DNA of 19,640 nucleotides from Amphritea sp. (GCA_024679635.1 JAIBDA010000013.1:1-19640); one strand, 5' to 3'; numbered from the stretch's first letter, positions 7,251 through 15,447 are shown. The notes: generated by a model from the sequence alone, not told the origin. Translations and numbers: made by a program.

Positions 7251-8036
7251 GTGAATCTCCGTGACCTACCCCCCCATGATGTAAGTTCTTGTGACGTTAA
7301 TAAGCGAGATCAGTTGAGAATATTACTGCTCCAGATTCGTGATGGCGAACAGGTGCGTATGGAAGAGCACCAGAGCTTTGCCGAATACTGTGGTGTTGCG
7401 CTGGATCAGATTGAAATCCTTAATGTCTTTGATACCCCTGACTTTCCGGCCACGGCGGCCGATGATTTTGATGCGTTACTGGTGGGTGGTGCCAGTGAAG
7501 CCAACGTCCTCAAGCCGGATCAATTCCCTTTTATTCAGGCCTGTCAGAATTTGATTCGTCATTGTGGCGAGACGGCTAAACCAGTATTTGCGTCCTGTTT
7601 TGGCTTTCAGCTAGCCGTATTAGCGCTGGGTGGAGAAGTTCGGCATAAGGATATCGATTTTGAGATGGGCACTATTCCTGTCTCACTGGCTGATGCGGCG
7701 GTCGATGATCCGCTCTATCAAGATACCCCGGAAGGTTTTTTTGCTATTTCGGTACACCGTCAATACGTCGATAGCTTGCCTGAGAACTGTCAATTGCTTG
7801 CCTATACTGAGCAATGTGTCCACAGCTTTAAACTGAAGGGCAAGCCTTTTTGGGCTTTTCAGTTTCATCCAGAAGTTGATAAGGCCACTCTGATTGAACG
7901 ACTGACATTCTACAAAGCTCACTATACTGATGGAGACGGTCAGCTGGACCGGGTACTTAGTTCAGCGGTGGAAACGCCGGAATCTAATATTCTGGTGCGG
8001 AAGTTTGTCGATCGGGTCCTATTAAATCCCGGGTAG
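7251..8036 (+). CDS. Stand-alone class I glutamine amidotransferase-like protein
   Basis: A 261-residue protein whose core is a GATase1 domain like the glutaminase half of GMP synthase. The expected triad can be seen: nucleophile Cys116 in FASCFGFQLA (the G of the usual GxCxGxQ motif is replaced by Ser) and His206 and Glu208 in FQFHPEV. An oxyanion-type GGA lies near residue 79 (LLVGGASEANVL). No synthetase domain follows, so it matches free-standing type 1 amidotransferases, often annotated GMP-synthase-like, whose substrates are mostly unknown. Some relatives hydrolyse gamma-glutamyl compounds. The GTG at 7251 has AAGGG at 7239-7243, seven bases upstream; the first ~20 residues are not conserved in the family, so the start is uncertain. 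It lies between the hydroxylase and pssA. Confidence 0.82.
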   Translation: MNLRDLPPHDVSSCDVNKRDQLRILLLQIRDGEQVRMEEHQSFAEYCGVALDQIEILNVFDTPDFPATAADDFDALLVGGASEANVLKPDQFPFIQACQNLIRHCGETAKPVFASCFGFQLAVLALGGEVRHKDIDFEMGTIPVSLADAAVDDPLYQDTPEGFFAISVHRQYVDSLPENCQLLAYTEQCVHSFKLKGKPFWAFQFHPEVDKATLIERLTFYKAHYTDGDGQLDRVLSSAVETPESNILVRKFVDRVLLNPG

Positions 8037-8116
8037 ATTTTGTATAGATAGCTTTCCCGTATACGTAAAAGTAGAATGTCTGAACATTTTGTTAATCCAT
8101 TGGTGTAAACAGATCT

Positions 8117-8896
8117 ATGAATGACCCACAGGGAAACAAACCGGAGCAGCCTGAACAGCCGAGTCAGGAAGAGGCGAGCCCAAAGCCACGTAGCCGGGGA
8201 ATCTATCTGCTGCCTAATTTGTTCACAACGGGAGCGCTGTTTTGTGGCTTCTATGCGGTAGTGGCGGGAATGAACGGCGTCTTTGATAATGCGGCAATCG
8301 CAATTTTTGTGGCGATGGTTCTGGACGGTCTGGATGGTCGGGTTGCGCGTCTGACAAATACTTCGAGTGCGTTTGGCGCAGAGTATGACTCACTCTCGGA
8401 TATGGTCTCCTTCGGGGTGGCGCCGGCTTTGGTTACTTTCAGCTGGGTGCTCAGCAGTGCGGGTAAGTTTGGTTGGTTCTGTGCTTTTATCTATGTTGCA
8501 GGTGCAGCGCTGAGATTAGCGCGCTTTAATACCCAGATCGGTTCAGTGGATAAACGTTACTTTATGGGGCTGCCAAGTCCAGCGGCTGCAGCATCTGTGG
8601 CGGGGCTGGTATGGGCCTGTGTAGAATTCGAGATTGATGTCAGTCATCTGGTTTACCCTATCGCTATCTATGTTGCGCTGGTGGGCGTACTGATGGTGAG
8701 TAATGTGCTGTATTACAGTTTCAAAGATGTTGATCCGAAGGGAAAAATCCCTTTTATGATTCTGCTGGTGATAGTGCTTACCATCGGTGTTATCTCTATC
8801 AGCCCGCCAATTTTCCTCTGGTTACTGATTTTAGGTTATACGCTTTCTGGTCCAGTTCTATGGCTGTTGCGTAAACGTAAGACACTGAGCAGTTAA
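8117..8896 (+). CDS. pssA: CDP-diacylglycerol--serine O-phosphatidyltransferase
   Basis: Makes phosphatidylserine from CDP-diacylglycerol and serine at the inner membrane, the committed step to phosphatidylethanolamine. The 259-residue protein has the full CDP-alcohol phosphatidyltransferase signature D-x2-DG-x2-AR-x8-G-x3-D-x3-D: Asp70, Asp73, Gly74, Ala77, Arg78, Gly87, Asp91 and Asp95. About eight hydrophobic segments follow. It is the membrane-embedded type, unlike the phospholipase D-like PssA of E. coli. The N-terminal ~25 residues are polar and rich in Gln, Glu and Pro ([17 protein letters not shown]). The ATG at 8117 lacks a strong ribosome site. The order pssA-msrP-msrQ is the one I recall from Pseudomonas, where ilvC sits immediately upstream; here that place is taken by other genes. 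Confidence 0.95.
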   Translation: MNDPQGNKPEQPEQPSQEEASPKPRSRGIYLLPNLFTTGALFCGFYAVVAGMNGVFDNAAIAIFVAMVLDGLDGRVARLTNTSSAFGAEYDSLSDMVSFGVAPALVTFSWVLSSAGKFGWFCAFIYVAGAALRLARFNTQIGSVDKRYFMGLPSPAAAASVAGLVWACVEFEIDVSHLVYPIAIYVALVGVLMVSNVLYYSFKDVDPKGKIPFMILLVIVLTIGVISISPPIFLWLLILGYTLSGPVLWLLRKRKTLSS

Positions 8897-8931
8897 GCTA
8901 TTGGATTGATGACTATTTGGAGGTGACTGTT

Positions 8932-9954
8932 ATGAGTAAGCGGCTAATCAGAGAAGCATTGAATATCCCCTCATCAGAGATCACCTCCGAAGCAATCTAC
9001 AAGCAACGTCGTCGCCTGATTCAGGCGGCGATGTCTGCTGCAGTTTTACCTGCATTTGCTTATCCCTCTTTTGCCCGGGCCGCCGGTTATGATATTCCCG
9101 ATGACCTGCCCCGTTATCCCGGTCCAGCCTGGCTTCGACAGAAGCTGGCCAGTGCGGTGCGTAATTCAGACCTGTCAGTGAGTGATAAGTTAGCACCTTA
9201 TTATCATGTAATTACCCACAACAACTTTTACGAGTTCGGTACAGATAAGCGTGACCCGGCGCGATATGCGCAAAACTTTAAGACCGACCCCTGGAAAGTC
9301 GAGATAAGTGGCGAAGTAGCTAAGCCGGGAAACTATAATCTGGAAGATATTCTTGCGCCTCATGCTTTAGAAGATAGGGTGTACCGGTTACGCTGCGTTG
9401 AAGCCTGGTCGATGGTTATTCCCTGGCTTGGGTTTCCCCTGGCGGATCTGATTAAGCGTTTCGAACCTACCTCTAAAGCGAAGTATGTGCATTTCACCAC
9501 TATTCTCGATAAAGAACAGATGTCTGAACAGCGTAGCTCATTCGGTACGATCGACTGGCCCTATGTTGAAGGTCTGAGAATGGATGAGGCGATGCATCCT
9601 CTGACGCTGATGGCCGTGGGTTTATACGGTAACGCGCTTCCGCCGCAGAATGGAGCGCCTTTACGTTTGGTGGTGCCCTGGAAGTATGGTTTCAAATCTA
9701 TAAAGTCAATTGTTCGTATTCATTTCAGTGAAACTATGCCAGAGACTAGCTGGAATGTTACCGCGCCGAGCGAGTATGGCTTTTACGCGAATGTGAATCC
9801 GGCCGTTGATCACCCACGCTGGTCACAGGCGACAGAACGTCAGTTACCCTCCTCTTTGTTGTCGCCTAATATTGTTGATACTCTACCGTTTAATGGTTAT
9901 GCAGATCAGGTTGCTCATCTCTATAAGGGGATGGATCTCGCTAAGTGGTTCTGA
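8932..9954 (+). CDS. msrP: Protein-methionine-sulfoxide reductase catalytic subunit MsrP
   Basis: The molybdopterin-containing periplasmic enzyme (formerly YedY) that reduces oxidised methionines in envelope proteins, fed by MsrQ. The 340-residue precursor has a twin-arginine signal ([19 protein letters not shown], residues ~25-45) ending in an AxA-like cleavage site (FARAA). Next come the sulfite-oxidase-type fold and the molybdenum-ligating Cys155 in [15 protein letters not shown]. Later motifs [19 protein letters not shown] and the terminal [12 protein letters not shown] are typical of the family. The ATG at 8932 is set by a GGAGGTGA ribosome site at 8919-8926. The TGA stop overlaps the msrQ start. 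Strongly supported by both motifs and neighbour. Confidence 0.97.
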   Translation: MSKRLIREALNIPSSEITSEAIYKQRRRLIQAAMSAAVLPAFAYPSFARAAGYDIPDDLPRYPGPAWLRQKLASAVRNSDLSVSDKLAPYYHVITHNNFYEFGTDKRDPARYAQNFKTDPWKVEISGEVAKPGNYNLEDILAPHALEDRVYRLRCVEAWSMVIPWLGFPLADLIKRFEPTSKAKYVHFTTILDKEQMSEQRSSFGTIDWPYVEGLRMDEAMHPLTLMAVGLYGNALPPQNGAPLRLVVPWKYGFKSIKSIVRIHFSETMPETSWNVTAPSEYGFYANVNPAVDHPRWSQATERQLPSSLLSPNIVDTLPFNGYADQVAHLYKGMDLAKWF

Positions 9955-10544
9955 TGGTATCTGGTGAAAAGGGAAGGCTGTTTCGATGGTGGTTCTTTTT
10001 TTTGCTACTGCTGTCTCCGCTCGCTGCTTTATTTGTCAATCTGCTCAACGACAATCTGGGTGCTGATCCGGCCAAGATAATTGTTAAAGAGTTGGGTTTT
10101 TGGGCGATCACCTTGCTCTGGTTGACCTTATCAGTAACGCCCGGAATAAAACTTCTGGGCTGGCGTTGGTTGATGTCGTTCCGCAGAATGTTGGGTCTCT
10201 ATGCTTTTTTTTATGCTGTGCTGCACCTGCTGTCTTTTGCCACTTTTCTGGTGGGATGGCGATGGGATATCCTGCTGACCGAGTTGACTAAACGGCCCTA
10301 TATTGTTGTCGGTTCTCTGGCTTTGTTACTATTGATTCCATTGGCTTTTACCTCTACCAAAGCGATGCAACGACGCTTGGGGAAACGCTGGAAAAAGCTT
10401 CACTCCCTGATTTACCCCATCAGTCTGTTGGCTATGCTGCACTTTATCTGGCAGATCCGCTCTGACTTTGGCCAACAACTTATATTTGCAATTTTATTAG
10501 CTATTTTGTTGGGCTATCGACTATATCTTAATAGGCGCAGTTAA
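9954..10544 (+). CDS. msrQ: Heme-binding membrane subunit MsrQ
   Basis: The b-heme membrane partner (formerly YedZ) that passes electrons from the quinone pool or flavin reductase to MsrP. The 196-residue protein has about six transmembrane helices and the ferric-reductase-like core. Candidate heme ligands are histidines in AVLHLLSF, KKLHSLIYP and MLHFIWQ. The ATG at 9954 overlaps the msrP stop as TGATG, a coupling arrangement. A GTG at 9945 would add three residues and is less likely. No independent ribosome site is obvious near the start, so expression probably depends on msrP translation. Confidence 0.94.
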   Translation: MVSGEKGRLFRWWFFFLLLLSPLAALFVNLLNDNLGADPAKIIVKELGFWAITLLWLTLSVTPGIKLLGWRWLMSFRRMLGLYAFFYAVLHLLSFATFLVGWRWDILLTELTKRPYIVVGSLALLLLIPLAFTSTKAMQRRLGKRWKKLHSLIYPISLLAMLHFIWQIRSDFGQQLIFAILLAILLGYRLYLNRRS

Positions 10545-10560
10545 TAGAGAGGAGGTACTT

Positions 10561-10785
10561 ATGTATCCGACTCATATCTCTGAAAAGCTGTTGCTGCTGT
10601 TAAATGCTTGGATGGCTGGGCTTAGTAAGTTGTGGTGCATGGTCTTTACGCGTCCCCCTGATGATCGGGGGCGTAAGTATAATTTTCCTATGCCGTCATT
10701 ATGGTTAAGTCTGATAGCTTCAGCAGTCTTTCTTGTAGCGATTATATCGCTGCTTTACTGGCTTCTGACTACGCTGGCGGGGTAG
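10561..10785 (+). CDS. Small single-pass membrane protein of unknown function (74 aa)
   Basis: I do not recognise this protein. It follows msrQ by 16 bases with a very strong ribosome site (AGGAGG at 10550-10555, five bases from the ATG), so it is likely translated in the same message. Residues ~1-30 contain an amphipathic stretch with Trp and Cys (WMAGLSKLWCMVF). A charged loop RPPDDRGRKY comes next, then one clear membrane helix at residues ~46-71 (LWLSLIASAVFLVAIISLLY and onward). Possible roles are an accessory to MsrPQ or a protein unrelated to them; nothing in the sequence decides. A hairpin lies 38 bases downstream. Confidence 0.72.
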   Translation: MYPTHISEKLLLLLNAWMAGLSKLWCMVFTRPPDDRGRKYNFPMPSLWLSLIASAVFLVAIISLLYWLLTTLAG

Positions 10786-10822
10786 GCCTTTTTCTGTGTA
10801 GTCTGAAGTTTTATTCTCTCCG

Positions 10823-10849
10823 GCAGGGGCGGTTATCTTACGCCCCTGC
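10823..10849. terminator. GC-rich hairpin ending the pssA-msrPQ unit
   Basis: GCAGGGGCG at 10823-10831 and CGCCCCTGC at 10841-10849 are exact 9-bp complements around a nine-base loop. No T-run follows on either strand, so it may act as a Rho-dependent or 3'-protecting structure rather than a classical intrinsic terminator. It separates the last small gene from the cox promoter. Confidence 0.55.
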
Positions 10850-10876
10850 ACTAATTACCATCAGTGTGTATTCCCC

Positions 10877-10903
10877 TTGCAGTCTGAAATCTGCTGCTAT
10901 ACT
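10877..10903 (+). promoter_or_regulatory. Extended -10 promoter candidate for the cox operon
   Basis: TATACT at 10898-10903 is preceded by TGC (10895-10897), giving the extended -10 form TGnTATACT. TTGCAG at 10877-10882 is a moderate -35 with a 15-base spacer, acceptable when an extended -10 is present. It lies about 100 bases upstream of coxB, after the hairpin at 10823-10849. Confidence 0.55.
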
Positions 10904-10958
10904 GGCTTATAACCAAGTACATAACTCGGATATGTAATCAATATAAAAGGGACCAGAA

Positions 10959-10988
10959 ATGCTTGGGGCACAGCTGTTTAGTTTTTGA
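10959..10988 (+). CDS. Possible nine-codon leader ORF upstream of coxB
   Basis: ATG at 10959 is preceded by AGGGA at 10948-10952 with a six-base gap, and the frame MLGAQLFSF ends at TGA 10986-10988. The stop lies 18 bases before the coxB ATG and five bases before the coxB ribosome site. This could be a translated leader that influences coxB initiation, or chance. No attenuator-like run of regulatory codons is present. Confidence 0.3.
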   Translation: MLGAQLFSF

Positions 10989-11006
10989 CAGCAAGGAGGC
11001 CTGGAG

Positions 11007-12119
11007 ATGAGACGTAACGGAAGGGTCCTGTTATTAGCAGGGCTTTTTTATGCGCCGCTGGTGTCTGCCGACTGGCAGCTAAACCTTATCGAAGGGGCGA
11101 CTGAAATTAGCCGCTCTGTCTATAGCCTGCATATGGTTATTTTTTACATATGTGTTGCTATCGCCGTTGTGGTGTTCGGCGTTATGTTCTGGTCCATCTT
11201 CTGGCATCGAAAGTCCCGGGGAGCCAAAGCTGCTCACTTTCATGAGAGTACCTGGGTAGAGATCGCCTGGACTATAGTGCCGGTGATCATACTTGTCTCA
11301 ATGGCTGTGCCTGCCAGTACCACCCTGATTCAGATGTACGATAAAAACAATGCTGAGCTTGATATTCAGATTACGGGATATCAATGGAAGTGGCGTTATC
11401 AATATCTTAATCAGGATATCGATTTTTTCAGTAGTCTTGCGACGCCTCAGGAGCAGATTATTAATGAACAGATCAAAGGGGATAACTACCTACTTGAAGT
11501 TGATAAGCCTCTCGTTATCCCCGCCGGGAAAAAAGTACGTTTCTTACTGACCTCTAACGATGTTATTCACTCTTGGTGGGTGCCTGCTCTGGCTGTGAAA
11601 AAGGATGCGATTCCGGGTTTTGTTAATGAGTCATGGACGTTGGTAGATGAGCCGGGAATATATCGGGGGCAATGTGCTGAGCTGTGCGGCCGTGATCATG
11701 GTTTTATGCCGATAGTGGTCGAGGTTAAGTCGCCGGAAGATTACCAGCTGTGGGTGGCTGAGCAGGCCAGTCTCAAAGTGGCAGAGCAACAGTCTGCTCA
11801 GAAAGAGTGGAGCCTGGCAGAGCTGATGGTACGGGGGGAAGAAGTTTACAAAGCCAGCTGTGCCGCTTGCCACCAATTTGAGGGGCAGGGTATCCCTGGA
11901 ATATTCCCTGCATTAGCGGGCAGTCCTCTGATGTCAGGTGATTCGGCTGAGCATATCGATGCGGTAGTACATGGCCGTTCAGGAACGGCGATGCAGGCCT
12001 TTGCTGAGCAACTTAATACGGTAGATCTAGCCGCAGTGATTACTTACGAACGAAACGCCTGGGGTAATCAGGGCGGTGTAGTGACGGTTCAACAGATTAC
12101 TGAATTGTTGAAGGAGTAG
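11007..12119 (+). CDS. coxB: Cytochrome c oxidase subunit II with fused cytochrome c domain
   Basis: Subunit II of an aa3-type oxidase; it accepts electrons from cytochrome c at the CuA centre on the periplasmic side. A cleavable signal (LLLAGLFYAPLVSADWQ) precedes two transmembrane helices (residues ~38-65 and ~85-105). The cupredoxin domain carries the CuA ligands His188 (VIHSWW), Cys223, Cys227, His231 and Met234 in CAELCGRDHGFM. A C-terminal class I cytochrome c domain adds CAACH at residues 285-289, making this a caa3-like subunit II of 370 residues, longer than plain CoxB. The ATG at 11007 has AAGGAGG at 10993-10999. It is the first gene of the cox operon, and its TAG lies four bases before the coxA ATG. 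Confidence 0.97.
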   Translation: MRRNGRVLLLAGLFYAPLVSADWQLNLIEGATEISRSVYSLHMVIFYICVAIAVVVFGVMFWSIFWHRKSRGAKAAHFHESTWVEIAWTIVPVIILVSMAVPASTTLIQMYDKNNAELDIQITGYQWKWRYQYLNQDIDFFSSLATPQEQIINEQIKGDNYLLEVDKPLVIPAGKKVRFLLTSNDVIHSWWVPALAVKKDAIPGFVNESWTLVDEPGIYRGQCAELCGRDHGFMPIVVEVKSPEDYQLWVAEQASLKVAEQQSAQKEWSLAELMVRGEEVYKASCAACHQFEGQGIPGIFPALAGSPLMSGDSAEHIDAVVHGRSGTAMQAFAEQLNTVDLAAVITYERNAWGNQGGVVTVQQITELLKE

Positions 12120-12123
12120 GGTG

Positions 12124-13728
12124 ATGGGTAACTTAGAGCAGAAAGTTCATATTACAGATCACCATGGCCCGGCAAAAGGTATCACTCGTTGGCTTTATAC
12201 AACCAACCATAAAGATATCGGTACGCTGTATCTGTTGTTTAGTCTGACGATGTTTTTTGTCGGCGGTTGTATGGCGCTGACCATTCGGGCCGAACTGTTT
12301 CAGCCGGGACTGCAGTTGATAATGCCGGAGTTCTTTAATCAGATGACCACCATGCACGGTCTGATTATGGTCTTCGGCGCAGTAATGCCAGCATTTGTCG
12401 GCTTAGCTAACTGGATGATTCCGATGATGGTGGGCTCCCCGGATATGGCGCTGCCGCGGATGAATAACTGGAGCTTCTGGATTCTGCCTTTTGCCTTCGC
12501 GATGATGCTGTCGACTCTGCTGATGGAGGGGGGCGCGCCTAATTTTGGCTGGACTTTTTACGCGCCTCTTTCAACAACCTATGCCCCTCCCAGTGTGACC
12601 TACTTTATATTTGCTGTGCATATGATGGGGATTAGCTCGATTATGGGGGCGATCAATGTGATCGCTACTATCCTCAATATGCGCGCCCCGGGCATGAAGT
12701 TGATGGATATGCCGTTGTTTGTCTGGACCTGGCTGATCACCGCATTTTTATTGATAGCGGTGATGCCGGTACTGGCAGGAGTGGTCACTATGATGTTGAT
12801 GGATATCCATTTTGGCACCAGCTTTTTTGATGCAGCGGGTGGTGGTGATCCTGTCCTGTTTCAGCATGTCTTCTGGTTTTTCGGTCACCCGGAGGTGTAT
12901 ATCATGATTCTACCTGCGTTCGGGATAGTGTCTGAGATTATTCCTACCTTTGCCCGTAAGCGATTGTTTGGTTATACCTCGATGGTGTACGCCACAGGCT
13001 CCATTGCGATTCTTTCCTTTATCGTTTGGGCCCACCATATGTTTACCGTAGGTTTACCCCTGGCCGGAGAGTTGTTCTTTATGTATACCACTATGCTCAT
13101 CGCGGTTCCCACTGGGGTAAAAGTATTCAACTGGGTGGCCACGATGTTTCGCGGCTCGATGACCTTCGAAACCCCGATGCTATTTTCGCTGGCTTTTGTC
13201 GTGCTTTTTACTATCGGTGGTTTCTCTGGTCTGATGTTGGCAATAGCGCCTGCCGATTTCCAATATCACGATACTTACTTTGTAGTGGCTCATTTCCATT
13301 ATGTGCTGGTGCCAGGGTCGATTTTTTCTATTATGGCGGCGGCTTATTACTGGCTGCCAAAGTGGACCGGCCACATGTATAACGAGGCGATGGGTAAGCT
13401 GCACTTCTGGCTCTCATTTATTGGCGTCAATATTACTTTCTTCCCGATGCACTTTCTGGGTCTGGCGGGCATGCCTCGGCGTATTCCCGATTATGCCCTG
13501 CAGTTTGCAGATTTTAATATGGTGGCAACTTTTGGCGCCTTCCTGTTCGGCTTTTCCCAGTTAATCTTTGTTTATAATGTAATCAGCTGTGCTCGCTCGG
13601 GTAAAAAAGCCACTGCTCGGGTGTGGGAGGGCAGTCATGGGTTGGAATGGACACTGCCTTCACCTCCGCCCTATCACTCGTTTACCGAACCACCTGTTTT
13701 CACTAGTCCCAATCGAGAAAATAGCTGA
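12124..13728 (+). CDS. coxA: Cytochrome c oxidase subunit I
   Basis: The catalytic heme-copper subunit, with about twelve transmembrane helices and 534 residues. Expected ligands are visible: His78 (heme a) in MHGLIM, His255 (CuB) with the D-channel Glu257 and the cross-linking Tyr259 in FGHPEVY, His304-His305 (CuB) in AHHMF, and His390 (heme a3) plus His392 (heme a) in AHFHYVL. The HPEVY glutamate places it in the A1 class of proton-pumping oxidases. The ATG at 12124 has AAGGAG at 12111-12116 inside the end of coxB; a GTG at 12121 is the alternative. ctaG follows after eight bases. Confidence 0.98.
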   Translation: MGNLEQKVHITDHHGPAKGITRWLYTTNHKDIGTLYLLFSLTMFFVGGCMALTIRAELFQPGLQLIMPEFFNQMTTMHGLIMVFGAVMPAFVGLANWMIPMMVGSPDMALPRMNNWSFWILPFAFAMMLSTLLMEGGAPNFGWTFYAPLSTTYAPPSVTYFIFAVHMMGISSIMGAINVIATILNMRAPGMKLMDMPLFVWTWLITAFLLIAVMPVLAGVVTMMLMDIHFGTSFFDAAGGGDPVLFQHVFWFFGHPEVYIMILPAFGIVSEIIPTFARKRLFGYTSMVYATGSIAILSFIVWAHHMFTVGLPLAGELFFMYTTMLIAVPTGVKVFNWVATMFRGSMTFETPMLFSLAFVVLFTIGGFSGLMLAIAPADFQYHDTYFVVAHFHYVLVPGSIFSIMAAAYYWLPKWTGHMYNEAMGKLHFWLSFIGVNITFFPMHFLGLAGMPRRIPDYALQFADFNMVATFGAFLFGFSQLIFVYNVISCARSGKKATARVWEGSHGLEWTLPSPPPYHSFTEPPVFTSPNRENS

Positions 13729-13736
13729 GGTGGATG

Positions 13737-14318
13737 ATGAATCAGTTGCAGCGACGTAACCGATCCCTGGTAACCCGATTGATAGTCGGTACGCTGTTGA
13801 TGTTTGGCTTCGGCTTTTTATTGGTGCCGCTATACGACGTGTTCTGTAGGGTTACCGGACTGAACGGTAAAGTGCTGAATAATGGGCCGGTGACGCAGTC
13901 CGTCGGGATCAATAGAGATCGTCGGGTAACGGTACAGCTTCTGGCGGTTAACAATGAGGCGATGCCCTGGCGATTCAAGCCGCAAGAGTCTGAAATATCG
14001 GTCTTCCCTGGTGAAATGAAGCAGACCGCTTTTGTAGCGCTTAACCCTACCCAGCGGAGTATGGTGGGGCAAGCTGTTCCCAGCGTCGCCCCGTCTGAAG
14101 CGGCAGAGCACCTTCATAAAGTTAACTGCTTCTGTTTTGAACAGCAGCCATTGATGGCGGGTGAAGAGCGTGCCATGCCACTGGTGTTTATGATTGATGA
14201 CGAACTACCACAACATATTTCAACTATAACGCTGTCTTATACCCTGTTTGATATTACCCCCGAACCCAGGCCGGCACTTACGCTTCAGGCGCATCGGCAA
14301 GGAGTGATCTATGAGTAG
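13737..14318 (+). CDS. ctaG: Cytochrome c oxidase copper-assembly protein CtaG (Cox11)
   Basis: A membrane-anchored copper chaperone that delivers copper to the CuB site of subunit I. One N-terminal transmembrane helix (residues ~14-33, LIVGTLLMFGFGFLLVPLYD) leads into a periplasmic domain with the copper-binding Cys131 and Cys133 in NCFCFEQQPL, the hallmark of the family. Its 193 residues are the usual length. Two adjacent ATGs (13734, 13737) are possible; the second has the better distance (six bases) from GAGG at 13727-13730. The coxC start overlaps the stop of this gene by eight bases. Confidence 0.96.
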   Translation: MNQLQRRNRSLVTRLIVGTLLMFGFGFLLVPLYDVFCRVTGLNGKVLNNGPVTQSVGINRDRRVTVQLLAVNNEAMPWRFKPQESEISVFPGEMKQTAFVALNPTQRSMVGQAVPSVAPSEAAEHLHKVNCFCFEQQPLMAGEERAMPLVFMIDDELPQHISTITLSYTLFDITPEPRPALTLQAHRQGVIYE

Positions 14319-15195
14319 CCAGGCTTATTATGTGCCAGCCCAGAGTCGCTGGCCTATTTTGGCATCTGTATCGCTGTTTCTGATGGCTTATGGAGCGGCT
14401 ACTCTGATCAATGCGTTGAGTGCTGGGTCCGGTGGCATGCTGGGTCTTGTTTTATTATTGCTGGGTGCCCTGTGCATGGGCTTGATTCTAGTGGGTTGGT
14501 TTGGTCATGTGATCGATGAAAGTGGACAAGGGCTTTATTCTGAGCAGATGGATCGTTCCTTTCGCTGGGGTATGAGTTGGTTTATTTTTTCAGAAATTAT
14601 GTTCTTTGCTGCCTTTTTCGGAACCCTGTTTTACGTCCGGGCTCTGGCGGTGCCCTGGTTGGGTGGAGAGGGAGAAAAGGGGGTTTCAAATATGTTGTGG
14701 CAGGGCTTTGAAGCCACCTGGCCATTGATGACTACGCCGGATATGAATGCCTTTCCTGGCCCTAAAGGACTTATTGATCCTCTGCATCTACCTCTGATAA
14801 ATACTCTACTGTTGTTAAGTTCCAGCGTGACGGTAACGGTGGCCCATTACCGTCTGAAGCAGGATCGCCGTCCTCAGGTGATTTTGTGGTTGTCGCTAAC
14901 TGTTGTTTTGGGTTGTGCGTTTCTGCTGTTTCAGGCTCTGGAATATGTAGAGGCTTATCATGAACTTGGGCTTACGCTGCAGGCGGGTATCTACGGTGCT
15001 ACATTCTTTATCTTGACGGGGTTTCACGGAATGCATGTGACGTTGGGAACGCTGATGCTATTTATCATTTTACTCAGGGTTATCCGGGGACATTTTGCGC
15101 CAGACCATCACTTTGGTTTTGAGGCAGTGTCCTGGTACTGGCATTTTGTTGATGTGGTCTGGGTGGGGCTATTCCTGTTTGTCTATCTGTTGTGA
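14311..15195 (+). CDS. coxC: Cytochrome c oxidase subunit III
   Basis: Subunit III, 294 residues with about seven transmembrane helices, which stabilises the oxidase core. Family landmarks include the WGMSWFIFSEIMFFAAFFG helix with its conserved Glu, GFHGMHVTLGTLML, and the C-terminal FEAVSWYWHFVDVVWVGLF. The ATG at 14311 has AAGGAG at 14299-14304 and lies inside the end of ctaG. The last 27 bases are overlapped on the opposite strand by the end of the twin-TM gene. Confidence 0.97.
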   Translation: MSSQAYYVPAQSRWPILASVSLFLMAYGAATLINALSAGSGGMLGLVLLLLGALCMGLILVGWFGHVIDESGQGLYSEQMDRSFRWGMSWFIFSEIMFFAAFFGTLFYVRALAVPWLGGEGEKGVSNMLWQGFEATWPLMTTPDMNAFPGPKGLIDPLHLPLINTLLLLSSSVTVTVAHYRLKQDRRPQVILWLSLTVVLGCAFLLFQALEYVEAYHELGLTLQAGIYGATFFILTGFHGMHVTLGTLMLFIILLRVIRGHFAPDHHFGFEAVSWYWHFVDVVWVGLFLFVYLL

Positions 15196-15426
15196 TGAGG
15201 GCGGATCTGGCGGAGATAGCACCGGGAATGCCGTTCTGAGTTTGAGTTCACCGCTATAAACCCCGATAAGGATGATCAGGAGTAAAAAGACTGCCAGTGC
15301 AACTCTTAAGACCAGTGATTTGACTGTCCGATGGGAGCGGCTTTGGTCTTTGAGAAGAAAGTAGAGGCCTGAAAAGAGACTGATAATAATGAAAATAAAT
15401 ATGAGCACTATAAGAGTCTTTAACAT
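15169..15426 (-). CDS. Twin-transmembrane protein, DUF2909-like, antisense inside the cox operon
   Basis: An 85-residue protein with two hydrophobic helices (residues ~4-25, LIVLIFIFIIISLFSGLYFL, and ~38-58, LVLRVALAVFLLLIILIGVY) joined by a basic loop (KDQSRSHRTVK). This is the layout of the DUF2909 twin-transmembrane family, of unknown function. The start is supported by a GGAGAG ribosome site (complement of 15433-15438, six bases upstream). It faces the operon: its 3' end overlaps coxC by 27 bases and its 5' end is 21 bases from surf1. A TATAAA -10-like element (complement of 15443-15448) overlaps the surf1 start codon. A similar minus-strand gene sits here in Pseudomonas as far as I recall. 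Confidence 0.82.
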   Translation of the reverse strand: MLKTLIVLIFIFIIISLFSGLYFLLKDQSRSHRTVKSLVLRVALAVFLLLIILIGVYSGELKLRTAFPVLSPPDPPSSQQIDKQE

Positions 15427-15447
15427 TGTTATCTCTCCGGTGTTTAT

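Noticed and set aside
10701..10937. 78-residue frame running from the small membrane gene into the cox leader
   Set aside because: It crosses the 9-bp hairpin and the promoter candidate, has no ribosome site, and overlaps a better supported gene.
13026..13382. 118-residue plus-strand frame inside coxA
   Set aside because: It is out of frame with coxA across the His ligands that define the real reading frame, and has no ribosome site.
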